This document shows, piece after piece, positions 33,301 through 45,300 of a stretch of 64,000 nucleotides of DNA. The stretch is taken from positions 3,235,822-3,299,821 of the forward strand of contig OW203751.1 of the NCBI GenBank assembly GCA_934045075.1. The letters are read 5' to 3'. A model generated the notes under the pieces. That model saw only the letters and a list, made by a program, of their open reading frames with translations, was not told the origin of the DNA and ran no database searches. Origin of the DNA: Yponomeuta sedellus. Lineage: Eukaryota > Arthropoda > Insecta > Lepidoptera > Yponomeutidae. Numbering within the stretch: position 1 is the first letter of the stretch; every line of letters begins with the position of its first letter. The translations under genes and the position numbers were made by a program.

Positions 33301-36300
33301 CAGCGGGTTAAAGCTAGTTTTAATAAGAGATAACATTTTAAAATATTATGAAATCTACCACATTGTTTTATTTGTGCATCTATCCACCCTATTAGTATTA
33401 ATTCTTTATTGCACAAACGATAATGTAAAAAGATGCATTTTCTACCAGTAAAGCCGCAGGCAAAAAAGAAATGGCTAAAAATACTTCTGAGTAGGTACCA
33501 GTATTCGTATTCGGCCGTTAATGTGTTAAACTGTTTGTATAATTTGTCGATAGGTTCACCCTATCGACAAACTAGAACTCGCATTGTCCCATCCCAAACT
33601 GAGAATGCAATTGTTTTTCAATTTTGAACTTTATGTCTTACTAGGTAAAAGTTCTTTTCGGTCCGACGCGGTGGTAGTTCCATCTAGTGTAGATTAGGGT
33701 TACTACAAAATGTCAACCTTAATTTCATCATTGTCATTTGACATTGATCATTGTTAACATTATGAAAATGTGCATATTTTACTTGTAACTTTTATGATGT
33801 ACACCTTTTCGGCATTGACTTTATTTACCAATGGCAGCTTGGCATTCGTAGTGTGCGTTTGGTTTATGTATATCAGTTTGGTTACACTGGTTTTCGTACT
33901 AATGTGTCATGTCACTACTTCTACTCTTTTTTTATGTTCTGTGGCTAAAACGGCCCGTTGGTGGTTGCGGAATGAAATTAAACCTAACCTAACTCATTGG
34001 ATCAATCGAATCGAATTAAATTGCTTTTAGCAATAAGGCCGCCAATTGTACTATATTATTTGCAATTGTTTTGTATTTGTTTTTTTTACAGTGTACAATA
34101 AAGAATATTCTTATCTTATCTTGAATCAAATAATTAAATCTGATATTGAAACAAATTAATAGCTTCTTTTTAGAAATATTTGCATGAATCATACAAAGTT
34201 CCATGATTTTTTTTTAGTAAAAATTTCGTATTTGTTTTTCTCTTTAATAGAGATTATTTTGACGGTTGGGCAAGAGAACGCACTGGTTCGGAAAAGGTAA
34301 GGAAAAAGCTCGAGTATGTAATAGCCCACATCCCGAACGCTATACCTACGTCCCTGCAATACGCCACTTTTTGAGCAACTGTATTAAAAAAATATTGATT
34401 CCACGACCTCTGTGGCGCAGCGGTAGCTCGTCTACCTACTATGCTAGAGGTCCCAGGTTCGAAACCCGGCTGGAGACGAAAAAAACGCCAGGTCGTGGAT
34501 GTTTACATGTTTGTGATACCGTTGTTTCTGGTTCCCACGACACAGGGTATCCTAGTGTGGGGCCAGAAGCATTGTATGTGCCAGTATGTTATGTTATTTA
34601 GGCGCGAGTCGTGACTCGTATGCAATAGGTTTTTTAGTATTTTCCAAGGTTAACACGAGCAGTAGACATAATTAAAACTGTTTTTATACGGATTTATGCT
34701 CGTTTATTACATTTTTTACAATTTTCCAACGTTTCGGCACTTTTTCAGGTGCCGTGGTCCCGGATGACCATCCTATCATAGTCATCCGGGACCACGGCAC
34801 CTGAAAAAGTGCCAAAACGGAAAATTGTAATAAACGAGCTTAAATCCGTATAAAAAAAAGTTTTAACTAGTAGGTTTTTTTTTTCTAATTAACAGATCTA
34901 CGAGCGGCGCCGACATCTGAGGCGAACGCTGCTGGAGAGTTACAAGGAGGACGAAGAGAAGGTTCAGACGAAGCTGCTGAGGATGACGAAGGACAATCAG
35001 ATCGATGATATCACGTCAGAGATCAGGGAATGGTTCAAGGAGTGGTTTGTGATAGTAAATATATAAATATTCATGGACATATTACACAGATCTCGTTGGC
35101 CCTATACTAAGTACAACTTAATGACTTGTGTTATAGGTGCTAACTCGACGATAGATTTAATACAATAAATACATAGATAACATCCAAGACCCGAGACAAA
35201 TTGGAAAAGTTCGTTTCCTAGTTTGACCCGGCCGGGGATCGAACCCGAGACCTTCCGTTTTAGAGTTAGTTCAGACATGGCGGATTCCGCGCGGATGCAA
35301 ACCGCGCGGTTCTAAGCGCATGTGTTCAGTCAGGCGCGGAGAGCGCTGTCATCCGCATGGGGTGACAGTCCAATCATGGAAGTCGAAGAAGCAATAATGT
35401 GTGTATTTGTTGCGCCCTGCTCCGTTTCTAATAATTTTATAGGAATATTCTGTCAATTGGATGTCCCACAAAGCAGGTCTCTTTTCCACCTCATCGATGA
35501 ATAGCTCGGTGTCGAAGCGATCCATTGTCACCGTCCTATACGCACGGCTTCCGCGCAGCGACTGAACGCGCTCTAGGTACGTCAAGTAAATAGATCCGAG
35601 CGGCGACCGCGCGAATTGATTTTCAAGCGGTTGAGTGGCGGTCGCGGATTGTCAATCCGCGCGGACAGGTATGAACGAATTAATAGGTGCTAATGTACTC
35701 GTAAATAAGATCCGCCCGGTCTAATCGCGCGATTTGCATCCGCACAGAATCCGCCATGTGTGAACTAGCGCTTACAGTCAGCGTGCTAAACCGCTGCCCC
35801 ACCGAGGCCGACAATAGTATTTCAACGACTTGCGATGCTTATATTATAGTTATAGAGGGTGTCCCAAAAATCAACGTCAAGCCGGAAACGGTTGATAGGA
35901 CAGGCAGTTATCAGAAAAATAATAAAAAAAATCTAAGTTAAGTACTTTAAAAATTATTGATAAAAAAAAATTGTTGTGATGATCTTTTAATTACTGTGAC
36001 TACAAATCTTTACTTTTCATATTTTTTCGTGAGTGGTGTAACCCTCGGGTTGAGGGTTACACCACTCACAAAAAGATTTTTTTTTTAATGCCAATAATTT
36101 GAAAAGTATACTTAACCTACACTTTTTAAATATTTTTCTGATAACTGTCACCACCTAGCCTAGTTTTCGGCTTGACGTTGATTTTTGGGACACCCTGTAT
36201 ATTAGGTGAACGGGTTCACTTGCGATTAGATCAGTATCACACTAATATTGGAGTTTGGCGAAAGTTTGTTAGTGTTTGTTACTTTTTCACGTCTAAACGG

Positions 36301-39300
36301 CTAGAGCGAATTTGATAAAATTTGGTACGTAGTTAGCCGACACCCTGGATTAACACATGGGCTACGTTTCACTGCGGGAAAATATATTATTCCCATGGAA
36401 AAATCGATAAACCGCGGGTGCAGCGAGGTTCACCGATTGTAGTCTTTTAGTCCGGATCTACTTTTTTATTGGCCTTTTTTTTGCATCTACTTAATGAGAT
36501 GATTTATACAGCGTCCAGTGGTATCTTCACTCACACTATATGGGTGAAGGGACCACTCCGACGCTGTAGTGCCTGGGACATGGTTTATTTTTATAGATGG
36601 TGTAGGCTTGCCCAGCACCTATACCATCCTGACAGCTTAGTCGGCCTAGCCCACAGGAAAGACTAGTCAATACGTGCGGAGCCAACCAAGCCGCAGGTTT
36701 CCTCACGATGTTTTCCTTCACCGTTAGCGTGTGGTATTGCGACTGCAAACTCGCAAATGTACGTAACTTTGAAATTAAACAAAGTCATTGGTACATGCCC
36801 GCACTCGGGATCGAACCTGGGGCTCTCGCTTGCCAGTCCATGGTTCTACCCACTGAGCTACCACCGGATCTACTTACGGGTGTTGTTATATCGGAAGAGT
36901 CCGCAAGAACATCCGGTAAGTAGATCCGGACTAGGAGTCTACAATGTGTTGTGCTTACGAAAGTTTTAGTTCAAAAAAGGTTCACCGATGTTCGAACCCG
37001 GGATCTCTCGCATGGCAGGCAGGTACGCTACCGCTGCGCCATCGCCACAGAGGTCGTCGAATTCGATGTATTGCACTGCAGATTAAATGAATATAGTTAC
37101 TTACTAGATCTCTATGGTATTCTGGTGAGAAAAGATATGTATACTGCTACAAAGTTATTCGACCCGTTGGAAGTGTCAAATTTTGTATGGAAACGCCAAG
37201 TTTACTAGGTCAAGAAAAGTGACGCCGTCACTGGGTTAGATAAGTTTGTCGCACTCTAAGGCTCGTGGCCTAGGCGAACCGAGTGATTGGAATCAATCAC
37301 TTGGTTAAGCAACAACAGGCGCGGTCAGGTACAGGATGGGTGAGCGTCCCGTGACTACCGCTAGTGGCATTTTTCCGAGCGCTTCCGTGCTTCGCAAGGC
37401 ACGTTAAGCCGTTGGTGCCGGCTGTCATATAATGGCAGTAGTTAAGTCATGTAGGAGACCTTATGGGCGGCTTGATAACTTCTAACAGTAAGGCTCGACA
37501 CTGTCTTACAATCCTCCACCAACCCGGACTTGGCCCCCGTGGTGGAGTATGGCCTAACCTTCCTGCGATGCAGGAAGAGACCCGTGCCCCAGCAGTGGGG
37601 ACATACTTGGGTTGATAACGGCTCTAAGGCTGGGCGCATGCTGAGACGCAGGCGACTCAGCACAGCGCAGCACAGCAGTTCAGTACAGGGCAGGGCAGTT
37701 GAGACAGATATAGGCCCCCACCGCATGCTGCGACACAATTATTCGCTCCATTCCTTAGGAATTCTCATCCAACTCTTTCAATGTCTTTTTTAATAGTCTG
37801 GATGATTTGTATCATACAAACAAGGTTCACAGCGAACTAATTCAATTAAATGTTCTGTCATTTCAACAAAATTGTTACTAAACACGCCTCGACGTGCACG
37901 CGTCGCGCAGAAATCTGAGCCGGCACGAGACGCAGAGCAGGGCAGACACATATCTGCGTGGCACGTGCCTGCGCCGCAGCGTACGTAGATCAATGACGTT
38001 CCATGATTTACAAAATCTGCGCTGCGCTGTGCTGCGTCGCCTGCGTCTCAGCATGCGCCCAGCCTAATTGTAGCTTGATTAACTCCTATTAGGTATTATG
38101 GTTACGGGTTCTTCCCATCTTACCCCTACGAAGTGGAAGGCGGTACCACGTTGGTCCTCAGACTGGAGTGGCCCACGCCGGCCGAGCAGAGAAAACTGGA
38201 CGAGGAACTCCAGAAAAAGACTAAGGGCATGACTAAGGAACAGGTATGTGATTCTAGATATATTAAGCTTGCCTGAAACGCGGTTCAAAAGATGTGTTAA
38301 GTACACTTTGTGCCAAAAGGGCTACTATAACTAACATAAAGGATTATTTAGAAAACAATGATGTCTGGAAATAAAGCCAGTACAATGCACGAGTTCTATG
38401 TTTTATAATAATTATGTAAAGTCTGTTAATTAAGGACTTTGAAAATACTAAGCCGCGTCGTTTCTGCGCTACTTCGAATAAAACCTATTCATTTCATTTC
38501 ATAGACCGCCTATAAGATGTTGGAAATAAAGAAAAATATTTATTGCAATTGTTACACGCAAATTAATTAAAGCTTGAGACGAAACAAAACAAAATATGGG
38601 CAGCAAAAAATAATAAAAAACACTTAACAAACTTGGTAGTGGTGTGTCATAGCTACTGCAAATGGCAGCCTACTCAACGTAGTGCTGAGGGTGGAAGCCC
38701 TCGGCGCTGATTTTCATTCAATACCCATAGGCCGGTATTACAGAACGATGCTCAAGCACAGATTGATCTCAGATCGCCCAATCATTACTTGAGCGCTGAA
38801 TCGATGCTCAAGCACTCCCTTTATTTTCAAACAGTTCTTGAGTAGAGATCAGCCAATCACTGCTTAAGTAGAGATTCAGAACTGCAATCAGATTGTCTAT
38901 GATCAAAGTTTGTTTTCTATGACAAGAAAAATACAAGTGTAGATTTTTATTCCGTTTTACGCATGTTACAAAAACGTGACGATGAAACTTAGTAAATTAT
39001 GTCAAATATACAGAGGAAACTAAAATAATGTTTATGTATTCGTAAATAAAATGTTAAAAGTTTCTTTATTTAGTTATGAGTTTGTAATGAACCGTATATT
39101 TAAGGGAAGCAAAACGTTCACGCTTCTTGTTTATTTATTCGCTTTGAGTAAAGAACGGAATGTAACAAATGTCGATAAAATAATTCTCTTGACGTGTGTC
39201 TATTTATTTATGTTTACTAAATACATAGTCGGTGTGGTTTAATTTGAACATTAATCGCTGTTTTGAAACGAGATGTGAAAAAATGAGAACAAGAAACTTC

Positions 39301-42300
39301 ACCATAGTGGAAAGAATCCTCCTTTTGGAACATAAAAAGTCAACTTCACTGCAGTGGAGAGGGTCCTCGACGTAGAAGACAAAAACTCAACTTCATCGCG
39401 GTGGAGAGGAACCTGCTCATGGAACTTTAAACTTCAACTTCACCGCAGTGCAGAGGAACCTGCTCATTGAACATAAAACTTCAACTTCACTGCAGTGAAG
39501 AGGAACCTGCTCGTTGAACATAAAACTTCAACTTCACCACAGTGAAGAGGAACCTGCTCGTTGAACATAAAACTTCAACTTCACCGCAGTGGAGAGGAAC
39601 CTGCTTGTTGAACATAAAACTTCAACCTCACCGCAGTGGAGAGGAACCTGCTCGGTAAACATAAAACTTCAACTTCACCACAGTGAAGAGGAATCTGCTC
39701 GTTGAACATAAAACTTTAACTTCACCGCAGTGGAGAGGAACCTGCTCGTTAAACATAAAACTTCAACTTCACTGCAGTGGAGAGGAACCTGCTCGTTGAA
39801 CATAAAACTTCAAACTTCACCACAGTGAAGAGGAACCTGCTCGTTGAACATAAAACTTTAACTTCACCGCAGTGAAGAGGATCCTCCTCGAGGAAGATAA
39901 AAAGTCATCTTCAACACAGTGGATTTATAGGATATGTTTTAATTATTTCCAATTTTATGATGAATAAAAAAGCTTCACCGCAGTGGAGAGGAACCTGCTC
40001 GTTAAACATAAAACTTCAACTTCACCGCAGTGGAGAGGAACCTGCTTGTTGAACATAAAACTTCAACTTCATCTCAGTAGAGAGGAACCTGCTCATGGAA
40101 CATAAAACTTCAACTTCACCACAGTAAAGAGGAACCTGCTCGTTGAACATAAAACTTCAACTTCACCACAGTGAAGAGAAACCTGCTCGTTGAAAATAAA
40201 ACTTCAACTTCACCGCAGTGGAGAGGAACTTTGCTTGTTGTACATAAAACTTCAACTTCACCGCAGTGGAGTGGATCCTCCTCGAGGAAGATAAAAAGTC
40301 ATCTTCAACACAGTGGATTTATAGGATATGTTTTAATTATTTCCAATTTTATGATGAATAAAAAAGCTGAGATTGTTTTACTGATTATTTTATTTATTCC
40401 TTTTGTGACTGTCATGTTTGCCTAGCCGCTAAGGCGCTTGGTTACCAAGACCGAGCTTGTGGGTTCGATTCCCACTATGGGCCTATATTTGTACAAGGGG
40501 CCACAGTCTCGGTGTACTTTCATGTTTGTGATGTCCTTGTCTGGTTATCATAGTAGGTAGTATTGCGCGAAATTTTTTCAATGAAATCACCCCAATATGA
40601 ATGTAATTGTTTTTGCACATAAACACTTTAGAATCCATGCAGTAGGGGTCTTGAGCGTCCCTTAAATGCCTAAGCGGCTGCTGCTATCATTAACTATTTC
40701 GTCATAGTAATCAAGGTTTTCGAATATACGAATTTTGCAATAAACATTCCAAATTGACAATTATAATAACTGGCCGATCGACTCTCAAGCGTGGTTCCGA
40801 CCACACTTGAGTAAATACAGATTTGATCTTTACTTAAGTAGAGATTGCTACCCAAGTATCGTTCTCGAATTAGCTATTACTCAGTTGAGTCGCGCTAGAT
40901 GAATCTCGACTCAAGTAACGTTCTAAAATTAAATCCATACTCAAAACTAGTCTTAAGTAGAGATCGGCGCTTGAGTACGCTTCTGTAATACTGGCCATAG
41001 CCCTCAGTGTTTTACAGTGCAGTGTGGCTTGTTGCCTACTTTATATCAACCCTTTGTATGTCACCACTGCTGGAGCATGGGCCTTTTCTTGCATCGCAGG
41101 AAGGTTGGGCCATTCTCCTGGATGACTCACGCAGACTAACGCAGGTGGCATTTTTCCGAGCGGTTCCGTGCTTCGCAAGGCACGTTAAGCAGTTGGTGCC
41201 GGCTGCCGTCGATAGATGGCAGTCGTTAAGCCAAGTCCGAGCCCTATGGTGGCTTGAAAACTTCTGACAGTGAGACCAGCCACTAGTCTTGCAAGTCTCC
41301 ACCAATCCGGACTTAGCCCCTGTGGTGGAGAATGGCCCATACCTTCCTTAGGGAAGAGACCCGTGCCCTTTGGTGGGGACATAATGGGTCGATGATGTGA
41401 TGACCTATTATCTGAGGCAATCCTGTACATTTTCTCTACCAGATAAGGAACGAGGCGAAGAAGGCAAAGCTGGAAGAACACCTGCGGCTGAAGGCACAGG
41501 CTGAATTAGAGGCTAAGAAAGCCGCGGCCGAGTTCAAGGCGCGGTGCAATCCAGTCGCGGACCCTGGATACAAAGTCAAGAAGACCAACCTGGGTATACA
41601 AGATGTGGGTGACATTGTGTTATCTATCCATGCAGCTCATAATAGATATAAGATATCGATGACAACCCTTTATAAATGTCCCCATTGTTGAGGCACTATT
41701 CCTGTATCACAGGAAAGTTAGGCCATAATCCACAACGGTGGCCAAGTTCGTAAATAATATGTAAATAATATGTCTTGTAACTAAGTAGCTGACCCAGCGA
41801 ACTTCGTACCGCCTAACAGTCGATCCTTTAATTTTTTTTTATTTTTCTCTCCGTAAGAACATCCTCGTATTTCAAGGAATATTCTAAAAAAAGGATCAAC
41901 GAAATCGGTTCAGCTGCACTAGAGATTTGCGCTTACCAACACAACAACGCGCTTACAACAGCGATTCATTTTTATATTATAGACTACCTGACCCAGCGAA
42001 CTTCGTATTGCCTAACAGTCGATTCTTTAATTGTTTTTATTTATTTTGCTCTCCGTAACAACCATCCTCGTACTTCAAGGAATATCCTAAAAAAAGAATT
42101 AGCGAAATCGGTTCAGCTGCTCTCGAGATTTGCGCTTACCAACAAATTCAGCGATTAATTTTTATATTATAGAAGATATCCTTTTTTGTTAATATCAATG
42201 GAAGTACTCCAGAAAAAAAGATTCAGACCGCCTAAGATGGTGGAAAGAAAGATAAATATAATGGGCCATCCTGGATCCAGGAGAATGGCGGACGGTGATA

Positions 42301-45300
42301 ATTATGATACATATCTATGCCATGCTACTCCAATGCGATGTGACGTGTTGTGATGTGATGTGATGTGATGTGACGTGATTTGATGTGATGCGATGCCATG
42401 CGTTGTAATGTGACGTGATGTAATAATGCGCAGGTTCTCGTCAAGTATAAGAACACATGGTCGGCTCTGGACCCCTTCTGCGATGCCGACAGAAGCATAA
42501 TTTATGGTTACATTGAGCACATCATGGCCGAGGATCTGATGGTGCAAATACATAAGGACTGCCGGTCCTTCGTCGATGAACTTATGAGGTAAGGTTTACC
42601 TCATTCACCTTGTTCGCTCGCTCGCTCGCTCACTCCCTCCCTCCCTCACTCACTCGCTCGCTCACTCACTCACTCACTCACTCACTCACTCACTCCCTCC
42701 CTCACTCACTCACTCACTCACTCACTCACTCACTCACTCACTCACTCATTCACTCACTTATTCATTCATTAACTCAGTAATTCAGGCTTACATAGTCGAC
42801 TTCATTTTTATATTACTTTTTAAGTGAGTACAACTTTACACAAAGTACGCCCCTGCCTACGGCCGTCTCTCATTGCAGGCTCGAGCTGAAGCTGCTGATC
42901 AAACGCCAGAGGCAGATGTATAAGCGGTCAGGGTTGCTTTTCCCGAAGCTTGTGAAGAATCAAAGACCACCCAGGGTCAAGTCCCCACCTCCGCCTGTCA
43001 GTGGGGACACCGCGACTTTAAAGGAGTTCGAGGTAACAGAACGTAATAACGTAGCATTCCACTCTATAGAGTGAAGCATTTACACGACTCCTAAGTGTCA
43101 AAAAATGTATGCATTTGAAAGCCGGAGTAGTTTAAAAAAGCACAAATCAACGTCACTCAACTCAGTGGATGCTTACGTAATAATGCCCCCGTCAGTTAGC
43201 TTTTAGAATATACCTCGGGCTCTAGAGCAGGCTTCGGTTTTCGCCGAAAGCACACGAGTGTAATACTACTTCCTGCTGTGTGTAAAACTTTTCTTCACTA
43301 TTTTGAAAAGTTTTTTTTTTTTACGTAGCCTCTATGTTTGTGTCCCACTGCTGGGCAAAGGCCTCCCCCAATTAAGTCCAGAGATTTCTGTCCTGGGCCA
43401 CCTCAGACCACTCCGGCAGGTGGTTGTTGAGATCATCTCTCCACCATCTTCTAAAAAGTTTTCTTCTTCGTCTTTTGAAAAGTTATGTAAAGTTATAAAT
43501 AACAACACAGTATAATAGCCATAACAGCAATAAACAACGATTCTATCCGATAGCAGCCGAGGTATATTCAAAAAGCTAACAGACTATATTTTCGTTTTCA
43601 CCCGACCGACCCCTAAAAGAGTGTTATAGGTGTTATGGTTGGCTTGTGTGTGTGTGTGTGTTTGATTTTCCATGATAATTCCATAATCAATCGTCAGATT
43701 TTGACAAAGGTTAACATAATTATATAGTCTGTATTAAATCAGCACATATGTGCTATAAAAACAGAAACGTGATAAAATTACCGCTATTTATAGTCTTTGA
43801 AACTTTTTACCTTGCTACTTGTCACTAGGTGGCGCTGCCATTGCAAAATGAAACTAAGTCGGTGGCCATAGAAACAGGTTTTCTGGCTTTATAGGCTTTA
43901 AACGAGTTCTACATCAGAAAGAAACAAAACTACATATTTGTAACTTTAATTTATTTTTCAGCGGTTCTTCGATATGAATATTATAACCAAACCGAAGACT
44001 AGACTGAAAGATATCGTCGGCGATTTGAACTTCCACGCTTACGACTGTAATATAAAGGACCCTGATGCAAGGTTGGTTTGTTTAATCCTTAATCAGTTGT
44101 TACATGGAGCAGGCTTTCATAGTTTTTTTTTATTAGCTATCATATATTATTAAACTATGGTATGTATTAGAATTTTATTCTTATGGGTAAACTCTTGATA
44201 AATATGCTCTGAGGGTCTGATGCATTATTAAATTACGGACTTTCGAAAATTATAATCATATATTTTAGGATTAAAGAAATATGGGAGTGATATTTCGCCT
44301 AAGTATTTTATTTAAAAAAGTTAAGAAGATAAGAAGGTTAAAAAGAAGGCTATGGACTTCGATTCCCTTCATTTCTTCAAAGTTTGGCGTAACGCACACA
44401 CTTAGACACATCCTCACAGTTACGGTTCTGGGAATTGTTGAATCGGGAAGTTGGTGAATTAGGACATTGGTAAAATGGGAAGTTGGTAAAATGGGAGGTA
44501 AATTGGAAAATGGAATTGGTGGGTTGGCTATTTGGGAAAATGATGAAATGGCACAATTGTCCAGACGGTCCGGAAGGTTTGAAAGTAGTTTATCCGGTTC
44601 TAGCTTCCCGGAGCCGGCGCTGGGCGACCTGCGCAACCGGCTCGTGCTGTCATGCGTGTTCGGCTGCGGTCTCAACCCGGGCGTGAAGCGGCACCGGTCG
44701 GTGCTGCTGGTGGGGCCACCTCGCTGCGGAAAGACCTTCTATGTCGACGCTGTTTGTGGGGAGATGAGTGAGTCTAGGAGCTTAGGCCTTACATGGGTAG
44801 TATACACTTTTCGTTGGTTTTGGACTTTAACCTGTTGGATTTTAGATAATTTTCTTTTTAATGCACTAGACCGTGCTAAGGAAAATAAAAAAAAAAATTG
44901 TTAATATTGTGAAGAGGTTCCTTCAAAATTTCACTGATGCCGGTGAGTCACCCATTAGCTCAGTTGGAAAGAGCGCTGGCACGGACAGCCAGAGGTCGCG
45001 GGTTCGAAAATGGGTGGAATTTTAGCCTCTTAATAGATTTTAGATTCCAACAGCGCCTATGGCTAAATTCCGGGGCCCAAACCGGTGTTGGTCGTGGCGC
45101 CTACCCCAAGAGCTTCTATATTGACGCTGTTTGTGAGGAGATGAGTGAGTCTAGTAGCTTAGCCCTTACATAGGTAGTATACACTTTTCGTTGGTTTTGG
45201 ACATTAACCTGTTGGATTCTAGATTCCAACAGCGCCTATGGCTAAATTCCGGGGCCCAAACCGGCGCCTAGGTCGATCCGCGAGGTAATTTCTTATCACA

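Larger units (their letters stand above)
31656..34250. other. Intron 8, no confirmed gene
   Basis: AT-rich. 31690-31845 partly repeats 30825-30900 (GCGCAGATTAATTTTTACAG, CCGGTTCTTCTATGGCCACG). A perfect 32-bp-arm palindrome lies at 32205-32270. An ORF at 32797-33075 is listed separately. The end of 33142-33330 (CTGGCGAAGCAGCGGGTTAA) looks like a decayed element. Confidence 0.45.
35066..35812 (-). mobile_element. Type A tRNA-SINE split by a PIF/Harbinger element
   Basis: SINE body and B box lie at 35066-35262, the rest of the tRNA-like head at 35772-35812. Removing the insert 35263-35771 and one TTA restores GTTTTACAGTCAGCGTGC, as in the copy at 3160-3388. Confidence 0.8.
38730..40996. mobile_element. 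2.27-kb TIR element with internal minisatellite
   Basis: GGCCGGTATTACAGAACG at the left end and GCTTCTGTAATACTGGCC at the right end are inverted, with ATA on both outer sides. Sub-terminal zones are rich in CTCAAG/CTTGAG and AGTAGAGAT words. The interior carries the 47-bp minisatellite and a tRNA-like SINE (40420-40560). No transposase frame is seen. Confidence 0.68.

Noticed and set aside
34406..34475. tRNA gene
   Set aside because: A and B boxes are present, but the sequence continues into a repeated SINE body found again at 50629 and 58828.
34266..34601. 111-residue plus-strand ORF
   Set aside because: It is out of frame with exon 9, runs into a tRNA-derived SINE, and has no family features.
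39300..40295. CRISPR-like array
   Set aside because: 47-bp units are directly adjacent with no unique spacers. It is a minisatellite in an animal genome.
44467..44904. 145-residue uninterrupted plus-strand ORF as a separate gene
   Set aside because: It merely reads through DRC11 exon 16 from intron 15 into intron 16. The acceptor at 44603 and donor at 44768 fit phase with neighbouring exons.
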